Shown one piece after another: positions 8,359-16,591 of a DNA stretch of 64,000 bases (the first letter of the stretch is position 1; the number at the start of each line of letters is the position of its first letter). Below the pieces are notes generated by a model, which was given only the letters and a program-made list of their open reading frames with translations, made no database searches and was not told where the DNA came from. The stretch comes from Flavonifractor sp. AGMB03687 (GTDB lineage: Bacteria > Bacillota > Clostridia > Oscillospirales > Oscillospiraceae): the NCBI RefSeq assembly GCF_017811815.1, contig NZ_JADKZI010000001.1:124001-188000 (forward strand). Reading direction: 5' to 3'. Both the position numbers and the translations under genes were made by a program.

Positions 8359-10001
8359 ATCTCATTATGACCGGCCTGGACTGGCACAAGGCTCCCATTG
8401 ACCTGCGGGAGACGCTGTCCTTCACCCGGAATCAGGTCGTGGGGCTGGACCGGCGCATCAGGGACCGGGCCGGGGTGGAGGGCTGCGTGCTGCTGTCCAC
8501 CTGCAACCGCACCGAGCTCTATCTGTCCTGTGCGGAGGGGCCTCTGCCCGACCCGGGGCGGCTGCTATGCGCCGCCGCCGGGGTGGACCACGCCCCCTTT
8601 GAGGCTGCCTTTGTCACCCGGACGGGGGAGGAGGCGGCCCGCCACCTGATGGAGGTGGCTGGCGGCCTGCGCTCCCAGATCTGGGGCGAGGATCAGATTG
8701 TCACTCAGGTAAAAGCGGCTGCCGCCGCCGCCCGGGAGGCGGGGACGGCGGACGGCGTGCTGGAGACTCTGTTCCGCAACGCCGCCGCCGCCGGCAAGGA
8801 GATCAAGACCCGGGTGCGTTTCATCGGGGTGCCCCGGTCGGCGGCCCGGTCCGCTGTGGACCGGCTGTCCGCCCATCTGGGGGGACTGAAGGGCCGCAAG
8901 GCTCTGGTCATCGGCAACGGAGAGATGGGCCGGCTGTCGGCCTCCCTTCTCCACGAGGCAGGATGCGCCGTTACCATCACCCTGCGCAGCTACCACCACG
9001 GGGAGACCGTGGTGCCCGCCGGCTGTGCCGTCACCCCCTACGAGGAGCGCTATCAGGCCATGGAGGGCATGGACCTGGTGCTCTCCGCCACCACCAGCCC
9101 TCACTACACCGTGACGGCCTGGGAACTGGCTGAGCTGTCCCATCCCCCTGTGGTGCTGGCCGACCTGGCCATCCCCCGGGACATCGAGCCCCAGGTGGCC
9201 ACCCTGCCCGGCTTCACCCTCTACAATGTGGACGACCTGGGGGTGGACGCCAGCCGGGAGATTCCACCGGAGGCGGCAGAAATTGTGGAAAAGTATCTGG
9301 ACCGGCTGAGCCAGTGGGAGAACTACCGCTCCTGCCTGCCCGGCCTGGAGCGGGTGAAGCAGGCGGTGGCCGCCCGTGTGCTGTCCACCGATCTGGAGGG
9401 CCCGGAGGCCCGGGAACTGGTGGAGCTGGCGGTGAGCCGGGCGGTGGACCTGCTGTCCGGCGGGCTGAAGGATAACCTGACTCCGGAGGACCTGGAGCGG
9501 TGCGCCGCCAAGATCGAGGTGCACACCGCCGCCCGGCCTCGGTGGAGCCTGCCGCCGGAAAAGCACTTCCGTTTTCCACTTTTCATCGACCTGGTGGGGA
9601 AAACTGCCGTGGTCATTGGCGGCGGCGTGGTAGCCTGCCGCCGGGCGGAGGTACTGGCCCGCTTCGGCGCGGAGGTCACCGTCATCGCCCCCAGGTGTAA
9701 ACCTCTGGACGGGCGCATACAGTGGGAGGGACGGCCCTACGCTCCCGGCGATCTGGCGGGAGCTGCCATTGCGGTGGCCGCCACCGACGACCGGGCCGTC
9801 AACCGCGCCGTGGGGGAGGAGGCCCGCGCCCTGGGGATCCCGGTGAGCGTGGCCGACGCCCCGGAGGAATGTACCTTCTTTTTCCCCGCCATCTGCACTG
9901 GGGACAACATTGTGGCCGGAGTGGCCGGGCGGGGAGACGACCACGCCCGCACCGCCCGGGCCGCCAAGGCCATCCGGGCCGTACTGGAGGGATTGGAATG
10001 A
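8355..10001 (+). CDS. hemA: Fusion: glutamyl-tRNA reductase HemA + precorrin-2 dehydrogenase (SirC-like)
   Basis: 548 residues joining two enzymes. Residues 1 to about 395 are glutamyl-tRNA reductase: the catalytic Cys50 sits in STCNRTELY, followed by the GEDQIVTQVK and NADPH-binding ALVIGNGEMGRL blocks. From about residue 400 a second Rossmann domain (VVIGGGVVACRRAEVL, then ATDDRAVN and the CTFFFPAI segment) matches the NAD-dependent precorrin-2 dehydrogenase half of CysG/Met8. The protein thus makes glutamate semialdehyde from Glu-tRNA and also oxidises precorrin-2 to sirohydrochlorin for CbiK. The GTG start overlaps the cbiL stop; a Met five codons in is an alternative. Such fusions are known in Clostridia. 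Confidence 0.92.
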   Translation: MNLIMTGLDWHKAPIDLRETLSFTRNQVVGLDRRIRDRAGVEGCVLLSTCNRTELYLSCAEGPLPDPGRLLCAAAGVDHAPFEAAFVTRTGEEAARHLMEVAGGLRSQIWGEDQIVTQVKAAAAAAREAGTADGVLETLFRNAAAAGKEIKTRVRFIGVPRSAARSAVDRLSAHLGGLKGRKALVIGNGEMGRLSASLLHEAGCAVTITLRSYHHGETVVPAGCAVTPYEERYQAMEGMDLVLSATTSPHYTVTAWELAELSHPPVVLADLAIPRDIEPQVATLPGFTLYNVDDLGVDASREIPPEAAEIVEKYLDRLSQWENYRSCLPGLERVKQAVAARVLSTDLEGPEARELVELAVSRAVDLLSGGLKDNLTPEDLERCAAKIEVHTAARPRWSLPPEKHFRFPLFIDLVGKTAVVIGGGVVACRRAEVLARFGAEVTVIAPRCKPLDGRIQWEGRPYAPGDLAGAAIAVAATDDRAVNRAVGEEARALGIPVSVADAPEECTFFFPAICTGDNIVAGVAGRGDDHARTARAAKAIRAVLEGLE

Positions 10002-10888
10002 AGACCATACGGTTGGGCAGCCGGGAGAGCAAGCTGGCTGTCATCCAGTCGGAGCTGGTGATGGAGGCCATCCGGGCCCATCATTCGGATATAGCGCTGG
10101 AGCTGGTGACCATGAAAACCACCGGCGACAAGATTCTGGACCGCACCCTGGACAAGATCGGTGGCAAGGGCCTCTTTGTGAAGGAACTGGACGCCGCCCT
10201 GCTGGACGGTCGGGTGGATCTGACGGTACACAGCTGCAAGGACCTGCCCATGGAGGAGGATCCGGCCATTCCCCTGGCGGGCTTCTCCAAGCGGGAGGAC
10301 CCCCGGGACGTGCTGGTGCTCCCGGAGGGAGTGACCGAGCTGGACCCCGGCAAGCCCATCGGCTGCGCTTCCGCCCGGCGGACGGTGCAGCTCAAGGCCC
10401 TGTTCCCACACATGGAGGTGGCTCCGGTGCGGGGTAATGTGCTGACCCGGCTGCGCAAGCTGGACGAGGGCCAGTATTCCGCTTTGGTGTTGGCGGCTGC
10501 CGGTCTGAAGCGTCTGGGATTGGAAGGGCGCATCACCCGGTATTTCACCGTGGAGGAGATGATCCCGGCAGCAGGCCAGGGCATTATGGCCCTCCAGACC
10601 CGGGCCGGGGAGGATTTGAGCTATCTCAGCGGTGTGGTGGATGAGGAGGGCACCCTGTGTGCCCGGGCCGAGCGGGCCTTTGTCCGCAAGCTGGACGGGG
10701 GCTGCTCCTCGCCCATCGCCGCCCATGCCGTGCTGGAGGGGGAAAATATCACCCTCACCGGCCTCTATGTGGACGAGGCCGGGCAGGTGTTCCGGGACAA
10801 GATCTCCGGACCCAAGAAACAGGGGACCGCGCTGGCGGAGCAGCTGGCAAATTCCATGAAGGAGGGAAGCCCATGCCTGGTAAAGTGA
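9998..10888 (+). CDS. hemC: Porphobilinogen deaminase HemC
   Basis: 296 residues, hydroxymethylbilane synthase. It polymerises four porphobilinogens on a dipyrromethane cofactor. The N-terminus TIRLGSRESKLAVIQ is diagnostic, DLTVHSCKDLP carries the substrate-binding lysine/aspartate region, and the cofactor-attaching cysteine is Cys236 in DGGCSSPIAAH. The ATG overlaps the last codon of the hemA fusion (GGAATGA), and the gene's end overlaps the next start by 16 bases. The longer upstream open frame is a shadow of hemA. Confidence 0.96.
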   Translation: MKTIRLGSRESKLAVIQSELVMEAIRAHHSDIALELVTMKTTGDKILDRTLDKIGGKGLFVKELDAALLDGRVDLTVHSCKDLPMEEDPAIPLAGFSKREDPRDVLVLPEGVTELDPGKPIGCASARRTVQLKALFPHMEVAPVRGNVLTRLRKLDEGQYSALVLAAAGLKRLGLEGRITRYFTVEEMIPAAGQGIMALQTRAGEDLSYLSGVVDEEGTLCARAERAFVRKLDGGCSSPIAAHAVLEGENITLTGLYVDEAGQVFRDKISGPKKQGTALAEQLANSMKEGSPCLVK

Positions 10889-12357
10889 CATTGGTAGGAG
10901 CGGGCCCGGGCGATCCCGGCCTGCTGACCCGGAAGGGGCTGGAGGCCCTCCAGAAGGCGGAGGTGGTGGTGTATGACCGTCTGGTCAGCCCTGCCATCCT
11001 GGCCATGATGCCCGAGAAGGCCGAGCACATCGACGTGGGCAAGCAGGCTGCCCGCCACCCGGTGCCCCAGGACCAGATCAACCAGATCCTGCTGGACAAG
11101 GCCCTGGAGGGCAAGAACGTGGTGCGCCTCAAGGGCGGCGATCCTTTCCTGTTCGGCCGGGGCGGCGAGGAGCTGGAGCTGCTGGCCCAGCACGGCGTCT
11201 CCTTTGAGGAGGTGCCAGGCATTACCTCCGCCATTTCCGCCCCCGCCTACGGGGGCATCCCGGTGACCCACCGGGACTGCTGCTCCTCCCTCCACATCGT
11301 CACCGGCCATCAGCGGGCGGGGAAGGAGCTGGACATCGACTTTGAGGCCCTGGTGCGCACCAAGGGTACCCTGGTCTTTTTGATGGGTGTGTCCGCCCTG
11401 CCTCAGATCTGCAAGGGCCTGCTGGACGCGGGCATGGAGCCCCATATGCCCGCCGCCGTAGTGGAGCGGGGCACCACCACCGCCCAGCGGCGCATTTCCG
11501 CCACCCTGGGCACCCTGCCCGCCGTAGCGGAGGAGGCCAAGGTGGAGAGTCCCGCCGTTATCGTGGTGGGCAAGGTGTGCGCCCTGGCCGAGGATTTTGA
11601 CTGGTTTGATAAGCTGCCTCTGAAGGGCAGACGGGTGGTAGTCACAAGGCCCCGGGAGCGGGCGGGTACCCTGTCTGCCCGGCTGCGTGCCCTGGGGGCC
11701 GATGTGTGGGAGTATCCCTGCATCGCCACCGTCCCCCTGGACCCCTGTCCTGCGGTGGATGAGGCTATGGAGCGGCTTTCCGGCTATGAGTGGCTGGCCC
11801 TCACCAGCCCTGCCGGGGTGGAGGCCCTGTGGCGGTGGCTGGAGGGCCACGGCAAGGACGCCCGTGCTCTGGGCGCGGTCAAGCTGGCCGCCATCGGTCC
11901 CGGCACCGCCCGAGCCCTGGCCGCCCACGGATTGAAGGCCGACTATGTGCCGGAGGTGTACGACGCCGCCCATCTGGGAGAGGGCCTGCCCGCCACCGGC
12001 AAGGTGCTGGCCCTCCGGGCGGAGGAGGGCTCCCCCGCCTTGACAGAGGGGCTGGCAAGGCGTAACATTGCCTGTGACGACGTGGCCAGCTACCGCACGG
12101 TGTATGAGAATCCCCGCTCCCAGGAGCTGCGGGAGGCGGTGGAGGGAACAGAGGGTCTGCTGGTGACCTTCACCTCCGCTTCTACCGTGAAGGGCTTCGT
12201 CTCCTCCATGGGAGAGGACGCCAACTTCTCCCGCATGGTGGGTATGTGCATCGGGGCCCAGACCGCCGCCGAAGCGCAGAAGTACAGCATTCCCGTGCGG
12301 GTGGCCCGTGAGGCCACCATGGACGCACTGGTGGAATTAATAACAGAAGGTGTTTGA
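10873..12357 (+). CDS. cobA-hemD: Fusion: uroporphyrinogen-III C-methyltransferase (CobA) + uroporphyrinogen-III synthase (HemD)
   Basis: 494 residues. Residues 1 to about 245 are the SAM-dependent SUMT domain: VTLVGAGPGDPGLLT at the start, VRLKGGDPFLFGRGGEE, and PGITSAISAPAYGGIPVTHR. From about residue 255 (GRRVVVTRPRERAGTLSARL) to the end lies a HemD domain with the LTSPAGVEAL and LVTFTSASTVKGF segments. It closes and rearranges hydroxymethylbilane to uroporphyrinogen III and then methylates it twice to precorrin-2, channelling the intermediate toward corrin or siroheme. This CobA-HemD fusion is common in Firmicutes. The start at ATG 10873 is inside the hemC tail with GGAGGGAAG upstream. 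Confidence 0.95.
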   Translation: MPGKVTLVGAGPGDPGLLTRKGLEALQKAEVVVYDRLVSPAILAMMPEKAEHIDVGKQAARHPVPQDQINQILLDKALEGKNVVRLKGGDPFLFGRGGEELELLAQHGVSFEEVPGITSAISAPAYGGIPVTHRDCCSSLHIVTGHQRAGKELDIDFEALVRTKGTLVFLMGVSALPQICKGLLDAGMEPHMPAAVVERGTTTAQRRISATLGTLPAVAEEAKVESPAVIVVGKVCALAEDFDWFDKLPLKGRRVVVTRPRERAGTLSARLRALGADVWEYPCIATVPLDPCPAVDEAMERLSGYEWLALTSPAGVEALWRWLEGHGKDARALGAVKLAAIGPGTARALAAHGLKADYVPEVYDAAHLGEGLPATGKVLALRAEEGSPALTEGLARRNIACDDVASYRTVYENPRSQELREAVEGTEGLLVTFTSASTVKGFVSSMGEDANFSRMVGMCIGAQTAAEAQKYSIPVRVAREATMDALVELITEGV

Positions 12358-12358
12358 T

Positions 12359-13342
12359 ATGGAACTGATCCAACGGCCCCGCCGCCTGCGGGGCAACGAC
12401 GCGGTGCGCCGCCTGTGCCGGGAGACCCGCATGTCCCCCGACAGCCTGATCTACCCCATCTTTGTGGATGAGACCCTCCAGGGGGTCCGGCCCATCGAGG
12501 CCCTGCCCGGCCAGAACCACTACGGCCTGGACAGTGTGTGCCAGGCGGTGGAGGAGTGCCTGGCCAACGGGGTGACTCACTGCATCCTCTTTGGCCTGCC
12601 CGCCCACAAGGACGCCATCGGCTCCTCCGCCTGGGATGAGCACGGCGTGGTCCAGGAGGCCATCCGGGCCATCAAGGCCAAGTACCCCGACTTCTATGTC
12701 ATCACCGACGTGTGCATGTGCGAGTACACCGACCACGGCCACTGCGGCATCCTGTGCGGCCATGAGGTGGACAACGACCAGACCCTGGAGGTGCTGGCCA
12801 AGACTGCCCTCAGCCACGTGCAGGCCGGGGCCGACATGGTGGCCCCCTCCGACATGATGGACGGCCGGGTGGCCGCCATCCGGGCCATTCTGGACGAGCA
12901 CGGCTACACCTCCACCCCCATCATGGCCTACTCTGCCAAGTACGCCTCCGCCTTTTACGGTCCCTTCCGGTCGGCGGCAGGTTCCGCTCCCTCCTTCGGG
13001 GACCGGAAGGGCTACCAGATGGACCCCCACAACCGGAAGGAGGCCCTGAAGGAGTGCGCCCTGGACATTGAGGAGGGTGCCGACATCATCATGGTCAAGC
13101 CCGCCCTCAGCTACCTGGACATCATCCGGGAGTGCTCCGACGCTTACGACCTGCCCATGTGCGCCTACCAGGTGTCCGGCGAGTACGCCATGATTAAGAC
13201 CACCGCCGCCGCGGGCCTCATTGACGAGTACCGCATCATGTGCGAGGCTGCCCTGTCCGTCTTCCGGGCCGGCGCCAACATGCTCATTACCTACTACGCC
13301 AAAGAACTGGCTCAGGCCATTCAGAAGGGGGATATCGGCTGA
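12359..13342 (+). CDS. hemB: Delta-aminolevulinic acid dehydratase HemB
   Basis: 327 residues, porphobilinogen synthase. The zinc-site cysteines are seen in DVCMCEYTDHGHCG. The two active-site lysines are in MAYSAKYAS (Lys194) and IIMVKPAL (Lys247), and the FGDRKGYQMDP block is typical. It condenses two 5-aminolevulinates. The ATG at 12359 has AGAAGG eight bases upstream, while a GTG nine bases earlier would overlap the previous gene. The stop TGA shares its last base with the hemL ATG. Confidence 0.96.
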   Translation: MELIQRPRRLRGNDAVRRLCRETRMSPDSLIYPIFVDETLQGVRPIEALPGQNHYGLDSVCQAVEECLANGVTHCILFGLPAHKDAIGSSAWDEHGVVQEAIRAIKAKYPDFYVITDVCMCEYTDHGHCGILCGHEVDNDQTLEVLAKTALSHVQAGADMVAPSDMMDGRVAAIRAILDEHGYTSTPIMAYSAKYASAFYGPFRSAAGSAPSFGDRKGYQMDPHNRKEALKECALDIEEGADIIMVKPALSYLDIIRECSDAYDLPMCAYQVSGEYAMIKTTAAAGLIDEYRIMCEAALSVFRAGANMLITYYAKELAQAIQKGDIG

Positions 13343-14622
13343 TGGGACGCTCGGAAGAACTGTTTGAGCAGGCGGTCAAGGTACTGCCCGGCGGGGTCAA
13401 CTCCCCGGTGCGGGCCTACCGGGCGGTGGGCATGGCTCCCCGCTTCATCACCCGTGCCGACGGCCCCTTCATCTGGGATGAGGACGGCCGGAAGTATATC
13501 GACTATGTGTGCTCCTGGGGCCCCATGATCCTGGGCCACAACCATCCCGTCATCCGGGAGGCGGTGGAGAAGGCCGTGAAGGACGGCCTGTCCTTCGGCG
13601 CTCCCACCCGCCGGGAGGTGGAGATCGCCCAGCTGATGATCGACCTGGTGCCCAACATCGAGATGGTACGCATGGTCAACTCGGGCACCGAGGCGGTCAT
13701 GTCCGCCGTCCGTCTGGCCCGTGGCGCCACCGGCCGGGACAAAATCATCAAGTTTGAGGGCTGCTACCACGGCCACTCCGACTGCCTGCTGGTGAACGCC
13801 GGCTCCTCCGCCCTGGCGGGAGGCCATCCCTCCTCCGCCGGTGTGCCCGAGGATATCGTGAAGCACACCCTCACCGCTCAGTTCAACGACCTCTCCTCCG
13901 TGGAGGCCCTGCTGGACGCCTGGCCCGGCCAGATCGCCTGCATCATCGTGGAGCCGGTGGCCGCCAACATGGGCGTGGTGAATCCCGCTCCCGGCTTCCT
14001 GGAGGGCCTGCGGAAGCTGTGCGACAAGAATGGTACTCTGCTCATCTTTGATGAGGTCATCACCGGTTTCCGGCTGGCCCTGGGCGGCGCGCAGGAGTAT
14101 TTCGGCGTGAAGGCCGACCTGGTGACCTTCGGCAAGATCATCGGCGGCGGCATGCCGGTGGGCGCCTACTGCGGCAGCCGTGCCCTGATGGAGCAGGTGG
14201 CTCCCTGCGGCCCGGTCTACCAGGCGGGTACCCTCAGCGGCAACCCGGTGGCTATGGCTGCCGGTCTGGCCCAGCTGAACTACCTGAAGGACCACCCGGA
14301 GGTCTATACCGACATCGCCGCCAAGGGCGAGAAGCTGGCGGCAGGTATGCGGGAGACCATCGCCAAGACCGGCGCGCCGGTGGTGGTCAACCAGATCGGT
14401 TCCCTGCTGGCCCCCTTCTTCACCCCCACCGCCGTGTCCACCTTCGTGGACGCCAAGGGCAGCGATGTGGGCAAGTACGCCCGCTACTTCCAGGGCATGC
14501 TGGAGCGGGGCGTGGCTCTGGCTCCCGCCCAGTTCGAGGCCATGTTTGTCTCCGCCGCCCATGGGGAGGAGGAGCTCCAGGCCACTCTGGCTGCGGCCGA
14601 AGAGGTATTCGCCGCGCTGTAA
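13342..14622 (+). CDS. hemL: Glutamate-1-semialdehyde 2,1-aminomutase HemL
   Basis: 426 residues, PLP-dependent. It converts glutamate semialdehyde, made by the HemA domain, to 5-aminolevulinate. The N-terminal LPGGVNSPVRAYRAVG block, the EGCYHGHSDCLLV segment and the PLP lysine in VTFGKIIGGGMPVGA (Lys265) identify it. The ATG overlaps the hemB stop. It is the last gene of the riboswitch operon and is followed within five bases by an intrinsic terminator. With hemA, C, D and B this completes the C5 route to uroporphyrinogen III; hemE and later heme genes are not in the window. Confidence 0.96.
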   Translation: MGRSEELFEQAVKVLPGGVNSPVRAYRAVGMAPRFITRADGPFIWDEDGRKYIDYVCSWGPMILGHNHPVIREAVEKAVKDGLSFGAPTRREVEIAQLMIDLVPNIEMVRMVNSGTEAVMSAVRLARGATGRDKIIKFEGCYHGHSDCLLVNAGSSALAGGHPSSAGVPEDIVKHTLTAQFNDLSSVEALLDAWPGQIACIIVEPVAANMGVVNPAPGFLEGLRKLCDKNGTLLIFDEVITGFRLALGGAQEYFGVKADLVTFGKIIGGGMPVGAYCGSRALMEQVAPCGPVYQAGTLSGNPVAMAAGLAQLNYLKDHPEVYTDIAAKGEKLAAGMRETIAKTGAPVVVNQIGSLLAPFFTPTAVSTFVDAKGSDVGKYARYFQGMLERGVALAPAQFEAMFVSAAHGEEELQATLAAAEEVFAAL

Positions 14623-14626
14623 CCAC

Positions 14627-14657
14627 AAAGCCGCTGCTGATGCAGCGGCTTTGTTTT
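14627..14657 (+). terminator. Intrinsic terminator of the cbi-hem operon
   Basis: An eleven-base perfect stem (AAAGCCGCTGC / GCAGCGGCTTT, loop TGAT) is followed by GTTTTTGG directly after hemL. It marks the end of the transcription unit that starts at the cobalamin riboswitch. Confidence 0.9.
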
Positions 14658-14664
14658 TGGACGG

Positions 14665-14692
14665 TTGACAGATACCGGAAACCTGCTACACT
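14665..14692 (+). promoter_or_regulatory. Promoter of the DUF134 gene
   Basis: A perfect -35 TTGACA (14665-14670) and a -10 TACACT (14687-14692) lie 16 bases apart, immediately after the operon terminator and 27 bases before the ATG of the DUF134 gene. Confidence 0.65.
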
Positions 14693-14718
14693 GGGAGCAG
14701 GAACAGGAGGGAACGCCT

Positions 14719-15126
14719 ATGCCAAGACCGAAGAAATGCCGCCGCATCTGTGCCCTGCCCCGGCACAGCAGCTTTGGCCCCCTGGAGGGGGCGGCGGACG
14801 GGGTCGTGGAGATGGCGGTGGAAGAGTATGAGTCCATCCGCCTGATGGACCTGCTGGGCTGCACCCAGGAGGAGTGCGCCGCCCAGATGGGGGTGGCCCG
14901 ATCCACGGTGCAGCAGGTGTACGACGCGGCCCGGAAAAAGCTGGCCCTGGCCCTGGTGGAGGGGCGGCGGCTCCACATCTCCGGCGGAGATTACGCCCTG
15001 TGTCCCCAGGGGGAGGTCTGCCCGGGACGCAGCTGTGCCCGAAGGGACTGCGGCAGAGGGCGTTGCGGGTGCGGCTCCTGTTCGGACAAGGATGATGGGC
15101 AAAATTCACAAAATATTTTGAAATAA
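14719..15126 (+). CDS. DUF134 family HTH protein with cysteine-rich tail
   Basis: 135 residues. It opens with the family's MPRPKKCRRI, followed by a sigma-70 region-4-like helix-turn-helix around residues 35-85 (EYESIRLMDLLGCTQEECA, then RSTVQQVYDAARKKLA). The last 35 residues contain nine cysteines (CPQGEVCPGRSCARRDCG then CGCGSC), suggesting metal or Fe-S binding; this is inference. DUF134 proteins are widespread in anaerobes, and their function is poorly defined, probably as a redox- or metal-responsive regulator. The start at 14719 follows AGGAGGGAA; an earlier in-frame Met lacks a ribosome site. It has its own promoter and no obvious partner. Confidence 0.88.
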   Translation: MPRPKKCRRICALPRHSSFGPLEGAADGVVEMAVEEYESIRLMDLLGCTQEECAAQMGVARSTVQQVYDAARKKLALALVEGRRLHISGGDYALCPQGEVCPGRSCARRDCGRGRCGCGSCSDKDDGQNSQNILK

Positions 15127-15129
15127 GTT

Positions 15130-15158
15130 GTGACAATCTGCGGACTTCGTGGTATAAT
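15130..15158 (+). promoter_or_regulatory. Promoter of the ribosome hibernation factor gene
   Basis: -35-like GTGACA (15130-15135), a 17-base spacer and a perfect TATAAT (15153-15158) lie about 65 bases upstream of the ATG. The leader between them contains a small GGAACCGGTCCAGACCGGAACC inverted repeat. Confidence 0.65.
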
Positions 15159-15224
15159 CAAATCAGGGAACCGGTCCAGACCGGAACCCAGTCCCTCCTC
15201 GGAGGGTGGAAGGAGTTGAAAACG

Positions 15225-15770
15225 ATGAAGTTCGTATTCACAGACAAGAAGATCAATCTGCCCAACAAGGTCCATGCCTATGCCGAGAAAAAGGTGGGCA
15301 AGTTAGACCGTTACTTTAAGGCGGATGCGGAGGCCGCCATCGTCTTCAGCGTAGAAAAGGACCGCAACAATGTGGAGCTGACCATCCGCTCCGGCGGTAC
15401 CATCATCCGTGTGGCTGAGAGCACCTCCGATATGTTTGCTACCATCGACGCGGCTGTCTCCTCCGTGGAGCGCCAGCTGCGCAAGAATAAGAGCCGCCTG
15501 GAGAAGCGCCTGCGTCAGGACGCCTTCTCCCGCAGCGTGGATGTGGAGGAGATATCCTCCTTCGCCCCCGAGACCGACGAAGAGGAATTCAAGATCGTCC
15601 GCACCAAGCGCTTCCCCATCAAGCCCATGACGGTGGACGAGGCGGTGCTGCAGATGAACCTGGTGGATCACACCTTCTTTGCTTTCAAGGATACCGACCA
15701 GGATGGCCGCTTTGCCGTGGTGTATAAGCGCAACGATGGCGGCTACGGCCTCATCGTGGATGAGGACTGA
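15225..15770 (+). CDS. hpf: Long-form ribosome hibernation promoting factor HPF
   Basis: 181 residues. Residues 1-100 are the S30AE/YfiA domain (KFVFTDKKINLP through the basic RQLRKNKSRLEKRL helix), which binds in the 30S decoding region. After a flexible acidic linker, residues 122-181 form the C-terminal dimerisation domain (RTKRFPIKPMTVDEAVLQMNLVDHTFFAF and the closing GGYGLIV) that links two 70S ribosomes into 100S particles. The ATG at 15225 has AAGGAG ten bases upstream; a TTG nine bases earlier is unlikely. It stands alone with its own promoter and terminator. Confidence 0.95.
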   Translation: MKFVFTDKKINLPNKVHAYAEKKVGKLDRYFKADAEAAIVFSVEKDRNNVELTIRSGGTIIRVAESTSDMFATIDAAVSSVERQLRKNKSRLEKRLRQDAFSRSVDVEEISSFAPETDEEEFKIVRTKRFPIKPMTVDEAVLQMNLVDHTFFAFKDTDQDGRFAVVYKRNDGGYGLIVDED

Positions 15771-15843
15771 GATCAGACATAAAAAAAGGGAGCGGCGACG
15801 CTCCGGCCTGATAAGGGTATCACCGAAACCGTCCAGAGCAAAA

Positions 15844-15876
15844 GGAACTGCCACATCACCGTGGCAGTTCCTTTTT
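15844..15876 (+). terminator. Intrinsic terminator after hpf
   Basis: An eleven-base stem GGAACTGCCAC / GTGGCAGTTCC with loop ATCACC is followed by TTTTTATAT. It is the last clear core-genome feature before the accessory region. Another weak GC-rich inverted repeat lies just after the hpf stop (15788-15815). Confidence 0.9.
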
Positions 15877-15888
15877 ATATGCAAGTAA

Positions 15889-16230
15889 TTTGAACAGGCA
15901 ATTCCTGCTATTATTATCCCCAAAGGTCACTTCATCGTCATGAAAACCGGCACCCACCCCATGCGGACCCGGCTGCGGCTGTTCCTGGAATGGGGGATCA
16001 CCTTCGGGGAGCCGTACAGCATCCCAGAAAAAGCGGCCCGCTCTGTGGCCTATGCCAATAAGCAGGAACTGGAGCTTGCCATCATGTGCCGACATGTGCG
16101 GATGCCCGCGGCAAGCGGCGCGGCGCCGGTATCCAACAAGGCGGATGCCAGACGGGAGCAGCAGGCCGATCCCTCAGCAGGCCATCACGGCCAGGAGCCA
16201 CCTGATGGGCAGAAAAGCCTGCGCCCATGA
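15889..16230 (+). other. Degenerate open stretch, probably remnant coding sequence
   Basis: One frame is open from 15889 to 16230 (with a possible ATG at 15940 giving 96 residues), but there is no ribosome site. The second half turns into low-complexity, basic composition with another frame becoming equally open around 16050, which looks like a frameshifted or decayed gene. The readable part includes RLRLFLEWGITFGEPYSIPEKAARSVAYANKQELE. I do not recognise the family. It lies between the hpf terminator and the first copy of the 359-bp repeat, so it may be debris of a mobile element. A true small gene is possible but unlikely. Confidence 0.35.
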
Positions 16231-16241
16231 GGATATCGTGT

Positions 16242-16496
16242 ATGGCTTATTTTCAGAATATCTACCACTCCGACCTGAGCCACAGGGCCAGATCGGTCTA
16301 TATGTATCTCAAAGATCGCGCCGACAGTGAGGGCCGGTGCTGGCCGGGGATCCGGACCATAGCCGCCGAACTGGGGTTCTCCCGCTCCACTGTCAAGCGG
16401 GCGCTGGACGATCTCTACGGAGCCGGCCTGCTTACCAGAGAGCCGCGCTGGCGGGAGAATGGGAGTCTCAGTTCCAATCTATACCGGCTGGTGTGA
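16242..16496 (+). CDS. Small helix-turn-helix protein, left copy
   Basis: 84 residues from the Met of MAYFQNIYHSDLS. The core is a winged-HTH of the HTH_36 type: GIRTIAAELGFSRSTVKRALDDLYGAGLLTREPR, seen at the N-terminus of replication initiators and helix-turn-helix regulators carried by mobile elements. It ends abruptly after the wing, so it may be the DNA-binding module of a truncated larger protein. A start 15 bases upstream is also in frame. No strong ribosome binding site is visible. A near-identical gene lies at 32671-32925. Confidence 0.6.
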   Translation: MAYFQNIYHSDLSHRARSVYMYLKDRADSEGRCWPGIRTIAAELGFSRSTVKRALDDLYGAGLLTREPRWRENGSLSSNLYRLV

Positions 16497-16512
16497 ATTC
16501 AAAATAAAAAGG

Positions 16513-16548
16513 TCCACCGCCAGGGGGAGATTTTGCCCTGGTGGTGAA
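16513..16548 (-). terminator. Hairpin, terminator-like on the minus strand
   Basis: CCACCGCCAGGG pairs with CCCTGGTGGTG across a ten-base loop. The T-run needed for termination appears only on the minus strand (CTTTTTATTTT on the left side), so it would stop leftward transcription. It is shared with the right repeat copy, where it sits after a minus-strand operon. Confidence 0.5.
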
Positions 16549-16591
16549 CCGAGGGTAGGTCCATGATGGATCCACCAGAAGGACACACTCT

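Larger units (their letters stand above)
16233..16591. repeat. Left copy of a 359-bp direct repeat containing an HTH gene
   Basis: The stretch from ATATCGTGTATGGC to CACTCT matches 32662-33020 base for base over most of its length, with the same total length (offset 16429) and only scattered substitutions. The repeat includes the HTH gene and the hairpin after it. Similarity stops abruptly at both ends. The two copies bracket the sigma factor / SLH / kinase / alkylsulfatase block. Confidence 0.85.

Noticed and set aside
15225-15770. Reading the hpf product as a short YfiA/RaiA inhibitor
   Set aside because: The C-terminal dimerisation domain is present, so it is the long HPF form.
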